DNA from: KBS-83 sp051025295
GTDB taxonomy: Bacteria > Acidobacteriota > Terriglobia > Terriglobales > Acidobacteriaceae
Direction: 5' to 3' (one strand)
Assembly (NCBI GenBank): GCA_051025295.1
Contig: JBMGJV010000003.1
Length of the DNA: 64,000 nt
Part shown: positions 1 through 8,614 of the stretch, piece by piece
How positions within the stretch are numbered: the first letter of the stretch is position 1
Layout of the letters: every line of letters starts with the position of its first letter
Translations under genes and position numbers: made by a program
Notes under the pieces: model-generated
Seen by the model: only the letters and a program-made list of their open reading frames with translations
Told to the model about the DNA's origin: nothing
The model's database searches: none

Positions 1-191
1 GTGATGGCGCGCGCCAGGTCCGCCAGGAAGATGGTGGCCCCTTTGAGCACGCCCGCCAGCAGGACGGATTCGCCGGCGTAGTCGCGGTCGATTTCGCGGC
101 CTATCTCGGCGATGCGCTGGGCGATGGCGTCCCGGCTGATCAGGACCGGCGGATGAACCTCGTGCAGAGCATGTCCGGCCGTGGTCGCCAT
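1..191 (-). CDS. hpt: Hypoxanthine phosphoribosyltransferase, N-terminal part (cut by window edge)
   Basis: Only the first 63 codons are in the window; the gene continues past the left edge. The ATG at 191 gives a protein containing ISRDAIAQRIAEIGREIDRDY followed by VLLAGVLKGATIFLADLARAI. This is the typical N-terminus of bacterial hypoxanthine/guanine phosphoribosyltransferases, in which the V-L-K-G segment contributes to the pyrophosphate-binding site. The family converts hypoxanthine or guanine plus PRPP to IMP or GMP in purine salvage in the cytoplasm. It is divergent from the Lgt homologue, whose start is 73 bases away. The PRPP motif lies outside the window, so hypoxanthine versus guanine preference cannot be judged. 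Confidence 0.8.
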   Translation of the reverse strand, partial: MATTAGHALHEVHPPVLISRDAIAQRIAEIGREIDRDYAGESVLLAGVLKGATIFLADLARAI

Positions 192-264
192 GCGGCTATC
201 ATCTCCCAGGTCCCGTCTTCTGCCAAAGCCAGTTGACGCTGGCTATACTCGACACAGCGCTTTC

Positions 265-1062
265 ATGTATCCGTTCATTCATCTTGGCCGATTCACCATC
301 GGCACCTTCGGTCTGCTGCTGTGGCTCGCGGCGGTGTGTGCGGCGTTCGTCCTGCACCAGAACTTTCGTCGCTACCGCGTGCAGGCAGATGCGGTCAGTG
401 TCGTGGCGTTTGTCACGGTGCTGGGCGTGATCGGCGCCAAGCTGTGGCACGTGTTCGAAGACCCGTCGACGCTGATCCATTTCCCCATTGCCACGCTGTT
501 CGATCGGGCCGGCTTCGCCTGGTATGGCGGATTGATCGCTGGCATCCTGACGTTGATGTGGCAGGGGCGCGCGGCGGGTACAGGCTCGCTGGGGATGCTG
601 GACCTGGCCGCTCCCGCGGCAGCCGTGGGCTACGGCGTGGGACGGATCGGCTGTCTCACCTCTGGCGATGGCGACTACGGCATCGCAACGAGCCTGCCCT
701 GGGGCATGAGCTTCCCTCACGGCCTGGTGCCGACCGTCCAGCGTGTGCACCCGACGCCGATCTATGAATTCCTGGCCGCGCTGGCGATCGGGGCCTGGCT
801 GTGGCATCGCGGGACCGTGCAGTTGCGACGGCGTGCGCAGGGCGAGAGCCTTGGACAGGGCGAGCTGACAGGCGAGTACCTGGTGCTGGCCGGGCTGGCA
901 CGCTTCCTGGTGGAGTTCATCCGCATCAACCCGCGCATTTACTTCGGCATGAGCAATGCGCAGCTCGCCAGTCTTGGGTCCATGGTGGTCGGCATCCTGC
1001 TGATCGTGTGGGCCAGACGCCATGCGACGTCACGCGCTGCGTCTGCTGCCGCAGCCACCTGA
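265..1062 (+). CDS. Divergent prolipoprotein diacylglyceryl transferase (Lgt) family membrane protein
   Basis: A 265-residue polytopic membrane protein. Lgt normally transfers diacylglycerol from phosphatidylglycerol to the lipobox cysteine of prolipoproteins. Family marks are the AWYGGLIAG block (residues 85-93), the GRIGCLTSGDGDYG block (126-139), HPTPIYEF, and the C-terminal GLARFLVEFIR segment. The start at 265 is preferred because MYPFIHLGRFTIGTFG matches Lgt N-termini; the frame is open from 181, but that extension looks unrelated. Two positions are odd. The residue normally His in the HGGL motif is Tyr87, and the Asn of GRIGN is Cys130. This may be a paralogue with altered activity, or a lineage-specific Lgt. 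LspA, the next enzyme of lipoprotein maturation, is encoded at 8087-8614 but not adjacent. Confidence 0.8.
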   Translation: MYPFIHLGRFTIGTFGLLLWLAAVCAAFVLHQNFRRYRVQADAVSVVAFVTVLGVIGAKLWHVFEDPSTLIHFPIATLFDRAGFAWYGGLIAGILTLMWQGRAAGTGSLGMLDLAAPAAAVGYGVGRIGCLTSGDGDYGIATSLPWGMSFPHGLVPTVQRVHPTPIYEFLAALAIGAWLWHRGTVQLRRRAQGESLGQGELTGEYLVLAGLARFLVEFIRINPRIYFGMSNAQLASLGSMVVGILLIVWARRHATSRAASAAAAT

Positions 1063-1069
1063 ACCGCAA

Positions 1070-1756
1070 CTAAAGCTGCTTCAGGTACACCTTCGCAGCG
1101 GCAAGCTCCGGGAACAGGCGCTCGTCTGCCTGGAAGGCGCGCGAATGCACGCAGCGGCGGCCGGATCGCACCGTGACCGGATGCTTCAGGTGCAGCATCT
1201 CGTGATAAACGAGATATTCGACGGCACAGCGCGGTGTATTGCGTCGGTCGAAGACGCGGCTGACCACGATCGTGTTGTGCGCCGGGTCGTAGTGGCCGAG
1301 CGCGCGGCGCGCCATGTGCGCACTCCAGGTCAGCGTCGGCCGGCCGAGCAGGCCGTAGAAGAACCGGGTATTCAGAGTGTCGAAGATCTCCTCAAGGTCG
1401 TAGTACTGCCCCTTGGGCCCGAGGATGGTCTTGCGCCCGCGTGTCTGGCGCAGCCGCTCGGTCTGCCGCATCACGGACTCGCTCGAGGAGAAGTGGCGAT
1501 AGCGGCGGGTGTGCCGCGCATCGAGCGGCTTGCGATAGAGCTTCGCGATCAGGATGTGAGCGATGGCCCGCAGCACCGGCTCCGGAGCGCCCTCGAGCAC
1601 GTCGGAGAGCGAAACGTGCAGATTGCCTTCGCGCAGACGAATGGTGGTGTTCAGGGTAGTGAACTGCCGGAAGCGCACCTGCAACGGAGGCATCGGCGCG
1701 CGGGGTCGGAGGACGCGGTATTCGTCCTGAAAGATGCGCTGTAACTCGGGGGTCAC
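1070..1756 (-). CDS. SprT-like zinc metallopeptidase domain protein
   Basis: A 228-residue protein read from a GTG start. The region EYLVYHEMLHLKHP contains an HExxH-type zinc site (HEMLH), followed by HSRAFQADERLFPEL. This is the layout of SprT/YgjP-like gluzincins, where a further acidic or histidine ligand follows the helix. The middle part (TLNTRFFYGLLGRPTLTWS followed by ARRALGHYDP) matches the SprT-like fold, which often acts on DNA-protein crosslinks or has unknown substrates. It ends 8 bases from the convergent Lgt homologue. The ribosome binding site is weak, so a downstream Met start is possible. The specific role is not known. Confidence 0.7.
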   Translation of the reverse strand: MTPELQRIFQDEYRVLRPRAPMPPLQVRFRQFTTLNTTIRLREGNLHVSLSDVLEGAPEPVLRAIAHILIAKLYRKPLDARHTRRYRHFSSSESVMRQTERLRQTRGRKTILGPKGQYYDLEEIFDTLNTRFFYGLLGRPTLTWSAHMARRALGHYDPAHNTIVVSRVFDRRNTPRCAVEYLVYHEMLHLKHPVTVRSGRRCVHSRAFQADERLFPELAAAKVYLKQL

Positions 1757-1838
1757 GTCTGACTTAGGCTAGCACTGTTGCGGACTACCACAGAGCGCCG
1801 TGTGGGCGTCGAGGTAAGTGCGTTACGGCCGATTCCGC

Positions 1839-2036
1839 TCAGCGGGTCGCGGCCAGTCGGGCCACGGTGAAGAAGCAGAAGGCAGCGACGGCGATCAAGC
1901 CGGCTCGCGCCGTCCACCCGGCAGCGGGCTTGCCCAGCGCGCCGCCATTTTCCCCGAGTGTGAAGCACTGATACAGGCAGAACACGCCGACGCCCGCGGT
2001 CGCCAGCAGTTCGAAAAACCGCAATGCAGATTCCAT
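1839..2036 (-). CDS. Small two-helix membrane protein, unknown function
   Basis: A 65-residue protein beginning MESALRFFELLATAGVGVF. It has two hydrophobic stretches (about residues 7-24 and 40-60) separated by a short polar Gly/Lys loop. The start at 2036 is favoured by a GGAG element about 6 bases upstream; the frame stays open 13 codons further. It lies between the metallopeptidase gene and a secreted-protein gene on the same strand and may be co-transcribed with them. No family is recognised. Confidence 0.6.
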   Translation of the reverse strand: MESALRFFELLATAGVGVFCLYQCFTLGENGGALGKPAAGWTARAGLIAVAAFCFFTVARLAATR

Positions 2037-2088
2037 CTGAGTCTCCGCACGAAGAGATGCGCGGACGTACGGCAAAGACGCAGAGGTG

Positions 2089-2631
2089 TTACTTCTTCGG
2101 GGCTTTGTGCTTGCCGAAGTACTCCTCCTGCGACTTCAGGACTTCCGTGACCGCCTGGCGCAGACTGTCAGACGCTTCAAGCGCGGTCTTTCGCGCAAAG
2201 TCGTACTCCGGTGAGCTGGGCGGCTCATTCAGGATGCCGTTCCACTTGGCCGCACGCTCCAGCGCCAGCTTCAATCCCTTGCGAGCATCGGCGTGCTGCT
2301 GGTCGTAGGTGTCGATATTGTCTTCGAGCTCGTCCACCAGCCGGGTGAACTCCTCCATCTTGGTGTGGATGTCCGCACCGGGATGCTGATCGACAGGACG
2401 CCGCACCGTCTGGTGGATGGTGTCGCTGCGCTCGTCGATGAACTGGAGGTAGAGCTTGATACGCTCACTCGGCTGGTCCGCGACCTCGCGGATCTGATCT
2501 TCCTGCTGCGGCGTCAGCGGGTCGCGCGAGTGCTGCGCGAGAGTCGGGACCGTCGCTCCCAGCAGGACCGCGAGAGCGATGAGCCGAACGGGAGGCGCGA
2601 CGGCGCCACAGCGGAGGTGTGCGCGCTTCAC
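2089..2631 (-). CDS. Secreted helical protein, unknown function
   Basis: A 180-residue protein with a basic N-terminus and a hydrophobic signal segment (RLIALAVLLGATVPTLAQ, about residues 16-33), probably cleaved after TLA. The mature part is highly charged and predicted helical, with heptad-like stretches around EEFTRLVDELEDNIDTYDQQ and a lysine-rich C-terminus. It sits 4 bases after the next gene upstream on the same strand (2636-3082), which is also secreted and helical. The two may act together in the periplasm. No domain family is recognised. Confidence 0.65.
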   Translation of the reverse strand: MKRAHLRCGAVAPPVRLIALAVLLGATVPTLAQHSRDPLTPQQEDQIREVADQPSERIKLYLQFIDERSDTIHQTVRRPVDQHPGADIHTKMEEFTRLVDELEDNIDTYDQQHADARKGLKLALERAAKWNGILNEPPSSPEYDFARKTALEASDSLRQAVTEVLKSQEEYFGKHKAPKK

Positions 2632-2635
2632 AGAC

Positions 2636-3082
2636 TTAGCGGCGGAAGACGCGCAACATCAGCTCGTCCTGCACCTGGTTCAGGTTCTTGAGCGTGGTTT
2701 CGAGCACCGGGCGGTCGTCGAGCGCCGCTCCATGCAGGTACTCGTTCAAGCGGAACGCGGTGTGCTCCATCAGGATTTGCGCGTTCTTCATCCGCTTGGT
2801 GTCGTCCGCCATGCCGAGATGGATCTTCTGCGTGTACTCGCGAATGGAGCGAAGTGTCGCGGAGGCGTCCTCGCCCTGCTTGAGCTGACGACCTGCGAGT
2901 TCGGTCATCTGGTGCACGACCTCGGCGTAGAGGAAGCACTGCTCCTTGGGAGAAGCGATGCTTGCCTTGGTGGCGAGGGCGGTAATCGCTGCCTGGTCGA
3001 GCTGCTTGTTGTCCAGGTTTGCGCCGAAGCATGCCGGGGCGGCAAGGGAGAGAGAGAGAACGAGGAGACCGATCGGACGCAT
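2636..3082 (-). CDS. Secreted helical protein, unknown function
   Basis: A 148-residue protein with a clear signal peptide, MRPIGLLVLSLSLAAPACFG (residues 1-20), then a helical mature domain rich in Gln, Glu and Lys. ATG at 3082 is chosen because GAGGTG lies 6 bases upstream and the signal peptide then begins correctly; the frame is open to 3154. It is the middle gene of a same-strand run (TPR protein, this gene, 2089-2631), with a 26-base gap to the TPR gene. Cys18 and a later Cys are present, but no lipobox is convincing. Function unknown. Confidence 0.65.
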   Translation of the reverse strand: MRPIGLLVLSLSLAAPACFGANLDNKQLDQAAITALATKASIASPKEQCFLYAEVVHQMTELAGRQLKQGEDASATLRSIREYTQKIHLGMADDTKRMKNAQILMEHTAFRLNEYLHGAALDDRPVLETTLKNLNQVQDELMLRVFRR

Positions 3083-3108
3083 AGCGCACCTCGCGGGGGC
3101 CGCTGCGG

Positions 3109-4431
3109 TCAGTGACCGTGTCCCAGGGTCACCAGCCGGTGTTTCGCCTGCCATTCCTCGTTCGGATAGTGATTCCCGGCGGCCGCGAGGAACCGTTCAT
3201 AATACTCGGCCGCTTGTTTGCTTTGGTGCAGATTATCGTACGAAGTTGCCTTCAGGAACAATGTCTCTGCCGTGTCCGGTGCGATTTGTTCACGCGCCCG
3301 AAGCGCGGCGAGCACGGCAGCGTCCTGGTGCAACTGAGACTGTGCAAATGCGAGGCCGCCCCAGGCTTCTACGTCCCTTGGATCGACGGCGGTCGCGCGC
3401 TCCAGCACCGGGACCGCTTGCGCGAACTGGCGCGTGTAGATCAGGCTTTGTCCATAGACGGTGAGCAGCGACGTGTCCTTTGGATCGTTGCGCAGGGCCT
3501 CAGCCAGGACCGGGACGGCCTTGTCCGGCGCACCGGACTGCATGTACGCATCGGCCAGCATGCCGCTGACGGAGTTGTTGGCGGGCTGAAGCTGATGCAG
3601 CTTTTCGAGCGTGGTGAGCGCCTCCGCCGTGTTGCCCTGCGCGGAGAGCGCACCAGCAAGCTGGGCCTGCAGGCCGGCGTCCTCTGAATGCCGGGCGAGC
3701 GCTTCGCGCAGGAGCGGTTCGGCCTCCTGCGGCTTCTTCTCTTGCAGCAGCAGGTGCGCCAGGCCGGACGTGGCTGCGGCGGAGCCGGGCTCGGCCGCTA
3801 ACGCCTGGTGATAGGCAACAGCGGCGTCCTCGGGATCGTGATTGGCCTCGGCGATGCGTCCGGTCAACACCAGGTCCGCGGGATTGTGCTGGCCGGGGAC
3901 CAGTTCGAGCGCATGGAGCAGTGACTGCTTCGCCGCAGACGGGTCGGTGGCGAGCTGAAGTTCTGCGAGGCTGCGCCAGACCTGCGCCTTCGCCGCCGGG
4001 TCCGGCGCAGCGGGCTCAAGCTGGCTCGCGGTCTCGAGTTCGGTGCGCGCCTGGTCGGCCCGGTTGGTCTGCGCATAGAGGAGCCCCAGGGCGGCGTGCG
4101 ATTCGAACTGCCTGGGGTTGGCCGCGTTCGCCTTCATGTAGTCGCGTTCCGCGGCTTCCTGCTGTCCTGTGGCGTCCTCGACGTAGCCGAGGTCAAACAG
4201 CGCTCGCGCATCTTGCGGGTGTTGATTCAGCCAGGCCGCGAGCAGCGGGCGCGCTGCGTCGTACTCGCGCGCATCCATTTTGTCCTCGGCCGCGGCCAGC
4301 GCAGGCGCGACGCCCGGAGCGGGATGCGCGGCGGAAGCTGGTTGGTCCGGAGACTGTGTGCCCGCCGGCAGCGGGGCCTGCTGCGCAGAAGCCAGCGGCG
4401 CGAGCAGCAGGAATGAGAGCCACCATTTCAT
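3109..4431 (-). CDS. Secreted tetratricopeptide repeat protein
   Basis: A 440-residue protein with signal peptide MKWWLSFLLLAPLASAQ, an Ala/Pro-rich linker, then consecutive TPR units from about residue 55 to the end (for example DARALFDLGYVEDATGQQEA, and repeated GLA/GLL-YAQ units with the Ala/Leu spacing of TPRs). TPR arrays are scaffolds for protein-protein contacts, here probably in the periplasm. The ATG at 4431 has AGGA about 8 bases upstream; a TTG at 4449 in the same frame is less likely. The gene follows uvrA with a 14-base gap, and two small secreted-protein genes follow it on the same strand. Confidence 0.75.
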   Translation of the reverse strand: MKWWLSFLLLAPLASAQQAPLPAGTQSPDQPASAAHPAPGVAPALAAAEDKMDAREYDAARPLLAAWLNQHPQDARALFDLGYVEDATGQQEAAERDYMKANAANPRQFESHAALGLLYAQTNRADQARTELETASQLEPAAPDPAAKAQVWRSLAELQLATDPSAAKQSLLHALELVPGQHNPADLVLTGRIAEANHDPEDAAVAYHQALAAEPGSAAATSGLAHLLLQEKKPQEAEPLLREALARHSEDAGLQAQLAGALSAQGNTAEALTTLEKLHQLQPANNSVSGMLADAYMQSGAPDKAVPVLAEALRNDPKDTSLLTVYGQSLIYTRQFAQAVPVLERATAVDPRDVEAWGGLAFAQSQLHQDAAVLAALRAREQIAPDTAETLFLKATSYDNLHQSKQAAEYYERFLAAAGNHYPNEEWQAKHRLVTLGHGH

Positions 4432-4445
4432 CGATGCCGTCCTGA

Positions 4446-7445
4446 TCAAAGCGCAACCGCTGCGCGATCTGCCGATTCCTTGAGCACGCGCGCGAGCCAG
4501 TAGCCGGTGTGTGAGCCCTCGACTGCCGCGATCTCCTCCGGCGTGCCGACCGCGACGACCTCGCCGCCGCCAGAGCCGCCCTCCGGGCCCATGTCGATGA
4601 CCCAGTCCGCGGACTTGATCACGTCCAGGTTGTGCTCAATGACTAGCAGGGAGCCGCCGCCGTCGATCAGCTTGCGAAACGCGTGGAGCAGCTTGCCCAC
4701 ATCGTCGAAGTGCAGCCCGGTGGTCGGCTCGTCGAGGATGTAGAGCGTGCGGGAGCGGGTCAACTTGCCGTTGGACGTGCGCACGGAGGCAAGGTGGGCA
4801 GCGAGCTTGACGCGCTGCGCCTCGCCGCCCGAGAGCGTGGTCGCGGACTGGCCGAGCCGCACATAGCCCAGCCCTACCTCGTCGAGTACGGCGAGCTTAT
4901 CGAGAATGCGCGGATGGCCAGCGAAGAAGCGTAGCCCCTCCTTCACCGAGAGCGCCAGCACCTCGGAGATGTTGCGGCCCTTGTACTTCACCTCGAGGGT
5001 GGAAGCTTTGTAACGCGTGGCGTTACATTCTTCGCAGGGAAGCTCGACATCCGCCAGGAACTGCATCTCGACGGTGACCGTGCCGTCGCCTTCGCACACA
5101 TCGCAGCGACCGCCCGGCACGTTGAACGAGAAATGGCCGGCGCCGTAGCCGCGGCGTTCCGCCTCGGGCTGCGCGGCGAAGAGCTCGCGGATCGCGTCGA
5201 AGGCCTTGATGTACGTGATCGGGTTTGATCGCGGCGTGCGCCCGATGGGATTCTGGTCGACCAGCACGACGTCGTTCAGGCGCTCCACCCCGGTCAGTTC
5301 GCGATACAGTCCGCTAGGGTCGCCGCCCTCGGTCTGCCCAAGCTGGTGCGCGATCGCGCGATAGAGCACCTGGTGAACAAGCGTCGACTTGCCCGAACCG
5401 GAGACGCCGGTCACGCAGGTCAGCATGCCGAGCGGGATCTCCACATCGACGTTGCGGAGATTGTGCACGCGCGCACCGCGGAGCACGAGCTTCTCTCGGC
5501 CCGGCTCGCGTCGCCGCGAGGGCACAGGGATCGTGAGCGCACCCGACAGGTAGCGGCCGGTGAGCGAGTCGGGATTGTGCTCGACTTCCGCGACTGTGCC
5601 CGCTGCCAGCAGGCGTCCGCCGTACTCGCCCGCACCCGGCCCCAGGTCGAGCAGGTAGTCAGCTGCGCGGAGAACATCGGGATCGTGCTCGACGACGAGG
5701 ATCGTGTTGCCGAGATCGCGCAGGTTTTCGAGAATGCGGATCAGCTTGGCGGTGTCGCGCGTGTGCAGGCCAATCGAAGGCTCGTCGAGCACGTACAGTG
5801 CGCCGACGAGCTGCGACCCGAGCGACGTAGCGAGTTGAATGCGTTGCGACTCGCCGCCTGAGAGTGTCGAGGCGAGGCGGTCGAGCGTGAGGTAGTCGAG
5901 GCCGACGGAGTCGAGGAAGCGTAACCGCTGCTGCACTTCTTTGAGGATCGAGCCGGCGATCTCCTCCTGCTCGCGCGTCAACTGGAGCGCAGCAAAGAAC
6001 TGGTGCGCTGCGGCGATCGTGAGCGCAGCCGTTTGGCAGATGTTCCGACCATCGAGCAGCACCGCACGGGCTTCGGCGCGCAGCCGCTCGCCCTTGCAGT
6101 CCGGGCAGCGCGCGTAGCCGCGGTACTTCGACAGCATGACCCGCACGTGCAGCTTGTACTTCTTGCGCTCCATCAGCTCGAAGAAGCCGTGCACGCCAAG
6201 GAAGCCGCCATGTCCATCGAGCACCAGCGCCTGCTGCTCCGCCGTGAGCTCGTACCAGGGCACGTCGAGCGGGATGCTGTATTCGCGCGCAGCGCGGCGC
6301 AACTCTGTCTGGTAGGGCCGGTACTTCGGCCGCGTCCAGGGATCGATGGCGCCCTGGTCGAGCGTCTTGTTCTTGTCCGGGATGATCAGGTCAAGATCGA
6401 AGTCGATCGTGTTACCGAAGCCCTGGCAGCGTGGGCAGGCGCCGTACGGGTTGTTGAACGAGAACAGGCGCGGCTCCGGCTCGCGATACAACCGGCGGCA
6501 CTGCTTGCACTCATACTCGCGGGAGAAGCGGTGCGTCGAGCGCGGTGCGCCGTCATCCTCACGCGGCACGACTTCGTAGACGATCTCCCCCGACTCGCGA
6601 TAGCCGATCTCGGCTGCATCCACGATACGTGCGCGCGCGTCCGACGAGACCGCGATGCGGTCGATGAGCACGAACACCGGCTGCGTGAAGTCGATCTCGA
6701 GTAGCGACTCGGGCGATGAGAACTCGTAGATCTGCTTGTTCTGGTAGAGGCGATTGAAGCCCCGCGCGCGCAGGTCGGTCAGCCGCTGGCGCAGCGCATC
6801 CGAGAGCGGCTCGGGCGTCTCCTCGGTCTTCTTTGCTGCTGCCTTTTTGGCGCGGCGGGGCTTTGCAACCGGCTCGGCCTCATCCTTCGGGTGCTCGTTC
6901 ACAGGCAGATCTTCGGACGCAGGCGGGCGGCGCATCTCGACGGGGAACAGCGCGTGCAGGCGCGTGCCTTCACCAAGCGCGAGGATCGCTGTGGCGATCT
7001 CGTCGACGGAATCGCGGCGCACCAGGTTGCCGCAGACGATGCAGTGCATCGTGCCGCAGCGCGCGTACAGCAGCCGCATGTAGTCGTAGATCTCGGTGGC
7101 GGTCGCGACCGTGGAGCGCGGATTGCGCGTCGAGTTCTTCTGCTTAATGGCGATCGCCGGCGCGAGCCCGTCGATCAACTCGACGTCCGGCTTCTCGATC
7201 CGCTCGAGGAACTGGCGCGCGTACGCGGACAGAGACTCGACGTAGCGCCGCTGGCCTTCGGCGTAGATCGTGTCGAACGCGAGCGACGATTTGCCCGACC
7301 CGGACACGCCCGACACCACGGTCAGCTTGCCGTGCGGAATGTCGCAGTCAACGCCCTTCAAATTATGGGTCCGCGCGCCGCGGATGATGATCGCGTCATT
7401 CACTCGAGGGGTATCCAGTGCGTCTTTCGGAGCTTGGGGATGCAC
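4446..7445 (-). CDS. uvrA: Excinuclease ABC subunit A
   Basis: UvrA is the damage-sensing dimeric ATPase of nucleotide excision repair; it loads UvrB on distorted DNA. The 999-residue product has two ABC ATPase modules: a first Walker A GVSGSGKSSL (about residue 46), signature TLSGGESQRIQLA, then a second Walker A GVSGSGKSTL and signature TLSGGEAQRVKLA. Zinc-finger cysteine pairs are visible (CKQCRRLY with CPRCQGFG, and CDVCEGDG with CEECNATR). A Lys/Ala-rich linker (KPRRAKKAAAKKTEE) interrupts the UvrB-binding region near residue 200. The reading frame starts with GTG at 7445; a GTG at 7403, 14 codons later and just before IIIRGARTHNLK, is an alternative. TATACT lies close upstream on the coding strand, a possible -10 box. 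Confidence 0.97.
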   Translation of the reverse strand: MHPQAPKDALDTPRVNDAIIIRGARTHNLKGVDCDIPHGKLTVVSGVSGSGKSSLAFDTIYAEGQRRYVESLSAYARQFLERIEKPDVELIDGLAPAIAIKQKNSTRNPRSTVATATEIYDYMRLLYARCGTMHCIVCGNLVRRDSVDEIATAILALGEGTRLHALFPVEMRRPPASEDLPVNEHPKDEAEPVAKPRRAKKAAAKKTEETPEPLSDALRQRLTDLRARGFNRLYQNKQIYEFSSPESLLEIDFTQPVFVLIDRIAVSSDARARIVDAAEIGYRESGEIVYEVVPREDDGAPRSTHRFSREYECKQCRRLYREPEPRLFSFNNPYGACPRCQGFGNTIDFDLDLIIPDKNKTLDQGAIDPWTRPKYRPYQTELRRAAREYSIPLDVPWYELTAEQQALVLDGHGGFLGVHGFFELMERKKYKLHVRVMLSKYRGYARCPDCKGERLRAEARAVLLDGRNICQTAALTIAAAHQFFAALQLTREQEEIAGSILKEVQQRLRFLDSVGLDYLTLDRLASTLSGGESQRIQLATSLGSQLVGALYVLDEPSIGLHTRDTAKLIRILENLRDLGNTILVVEHDPDVLRAADYLLDLGPGAGEYGGRLLAAGTVAEVEHNPDSLTGRYLSGALTIPVPSRRREPGREKLVLRGARVHNLRNVDVEIPLGMLTCVTGVSGSGKSTLVHQVLYRAIAHQLGQTEGGDPSGLYRELTGVERLNDVVLVDQNPIGRTPRSNPITYIKAFDAIRELFAAQPEAERRGYGAGHFSFNVPGGRCDVCEGDGTVTVEMQFLADVELPCEECNATRYKASTLEVKYKGRNISEVLALSVKEGLRFFAGHPRILDKLAVLDEVGLGYVRLGQSATTLSGGEAQRVKLAAHLASVRTSNGKLTRSRTLYILDEPTTGLHFDDVGKLLHAFRKLIDGGGSLLVIEHNLDVIKSADWVIDMGPEGGSGGGEVVAVGTPEEIAAVEGSHTGYWLARVLKESADRAAVAL

Positions 7446-7582
7446 TCTTCAGTATAGTGCGGACCGCATGGGCGAACGCATTCCCGTGGGACCTGCCGTC
7501 CAGGCAGACGCACTCACGTGCGTGAGGTGAAGCGGCTCCCGTTGGTCGCCGCCCGGGAGTGCTGCTGTCTAATTGGGCGTGC

Positions 7583-7606
7583 GTGAGGCGTTCCTTCACG
7601 CCTCAC
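7583..7606. other. Hairpin in uvrA / lipoprotein-gene intergenic region
   Basis: GTGAGGCG (7583-7590) and CGCCTCAC (7599-7606) form an 8-bp perfect stem with an 8-base loop. There is no T run on either side, so a canonical Rho-independent terminator is not supported. It lies between the end of the lipoprotein gene (7630, same strand) and the start of uvrA. A second short inverted repeat with the same CGTGAG word is at 7513-7526. It may act as a terminator of the ileS operon or a protein site. Confidence 0.4.
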
Positions 7607-7629
7607 CCATATCCTGATTGAAGCAGTTG

Positions 7630-8079
7630 CTAACGCGCGTGCTTTTGCAGGTTGAAAAACATGCCGCCAGCCGGCGCCCTTTCGTCTTCGATTCCGGACT
7701 CAAGGACAACATCCACAGGGTGGCCGTCGACCTGCGAGAACGTCATGACATTGGAGACTGACCTCGCGCTCAAGTATCGGATCCGAAGGGTGTGCTCATC
7801 CGTCCAGAGCAGGTTGACTCCGTAGGCCTGTTGGTTCCGAACGGCACCATACAAGCTCGCAACCCGGACAGACTGAGCTCTCCCTACTGCTTCCACACTC
7901 ACGTCATAGCCGAAGGAGGTAGTGGCGCCCGCGTTAGTCTCGGTCAGCCTCGCGCTGAGCACGCGATCCGGCGAGACTGCCCGTGCCACCTCGTGACTCG
8001 AGCACGGCGTGCAGCCGATGCTGCATCCAGCCAGAAGCACTCCGTAGGCCAAGCGGCATGTTGCAAGATGTACAGCCAT
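7630..8079 (-). CDS. Predicted lipoprotein, unknown function
   Basis: A 149-residue protein with hydrophobic N-terminus and lipobox-like LLAGC (Cys near residue 19), so likely a lipid-anchored envelope protein. The mature part contains repeated beta-strand-like segments (SFGYDVSVEAVG, NLLWTDEHTLRIRYLSA) and one more Cys pair near the N-terminus (CTPC). The fold resembles small beta-sandwich lipoproteins but no named family is recognised. It starts 7 bases after lspA on the same strand, so it is probably the last gene of an ileS-lspA operon, and LspA would process it. Confidence 0.65.
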   Translation of the reverse strand: MAVHLATCRLAYGVLLAGCSIGCTPCSSHEVARAVSPDRVLSARLTETNAGATTSFGYDVSVEAVGRAQSVRVASLYGAVRNQQAYGVNLLWTDEHTLRIRYLSARSVSNVMTFSQVDGHPVDVVLESGIEDERAPAGGMFFNLQKHAR

Positions 8080-8086
8080 GACCTGC

Positions 8087-8614
8087 CTACTCCCGTGCGG
8101 CGATCAGCGAGTCCAGCACCAGCAGTATCCCGCCGACAACGATGCACGAGTCCGCCACGTTGAAGTCGGGCCAGTGGTAGTGGACGATGTGGACTTCGAG
8201 GAAGTCGATCACCGCGCCCGTCTTGATTCGGTCGTAGACGTTGCCGAGTGCCCCGCCGAGTATCAGCGCGAGCGCGATGCCGGTCATCGTGATGCGCCGG
8301 CCGGTGCGCAGCAGGATCACGATGATCGCGACCGCGGCCACCAGCGAGAAGCCCACCAGCATCCAGCGCACCAGCTCCGGCGATGCGGAGTCGCCGAACA
8401 GCGAGAAGGCCGCGCCCGTGTTCAGCACATGCGTGATGCGGAAGACCTTCGGGATCACCTCATGCGCGCTGCCCAGCCGCAGTGAATGGTCGACTGCGAT
8501 CTTGGTGACGCGGTCGACCACGATGACGAGCAGCGACAGCGCGAACAGCAGGCCAGGGAAGTGCCAGCCGCGACGCTCCGGAACGGACGCCGCGGTGACG
8601 GTTTCGGTAGCCAT
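8087..8614 (-). CDS. lspA: Lipoprotein signal peptidase (signal peptidase II)
   Basis: LspA is the inner-membrane aspartyl protease that removes signal peptides from diacylated prolipoproteins. The 175-residue product has four hydrophobic helices and both catalytic Asp blocks: GALGNVYDRI and FNVADSCIVVGG, plus the NTGAAFSLF block. The ATG at 8614 overlaps the ileS stop (sequence TGATG on the coding strand), which suggests translational coupling. The ileS-lspA order is the classic arrangement. An upstream in-frame extension to 8743 overlaps ileS and does not resemble LspA. Confidence 0.95.
   Translation of the reverse strand: MATETVTAASVPERRGWHFPGLLFALSLLVIVVDRVTKIAVDHSLRLGSAHEVIPKVFRITHVLNTGAAFSLFGDSASPELVRWMLVGFSLVAAVAIIVILLRTGRRITMTGIALALILGGALGNVYDRIKTGAVIDFLEVHIVHYHWPDFNVADSCIVVGGILLVLDSLIAARE

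Noticed and set aside
199..1023. Long antisense frame over the Lgt homologue
   Set aside because: Gln/His/Arg-rich composition and no ribosome site; a shadow of the high-GC coding strand.
6003..6704. Open frame antisense to uvrA
   Set aside because: Fully inside uvrA with atypical composition; UvrA is unambiguous on the other strand.
7513..7526. Short inverted repeat CTCACG..CGTGAG
   Set aside because: Only 6 bp and in a noncoding gap; could be chance.
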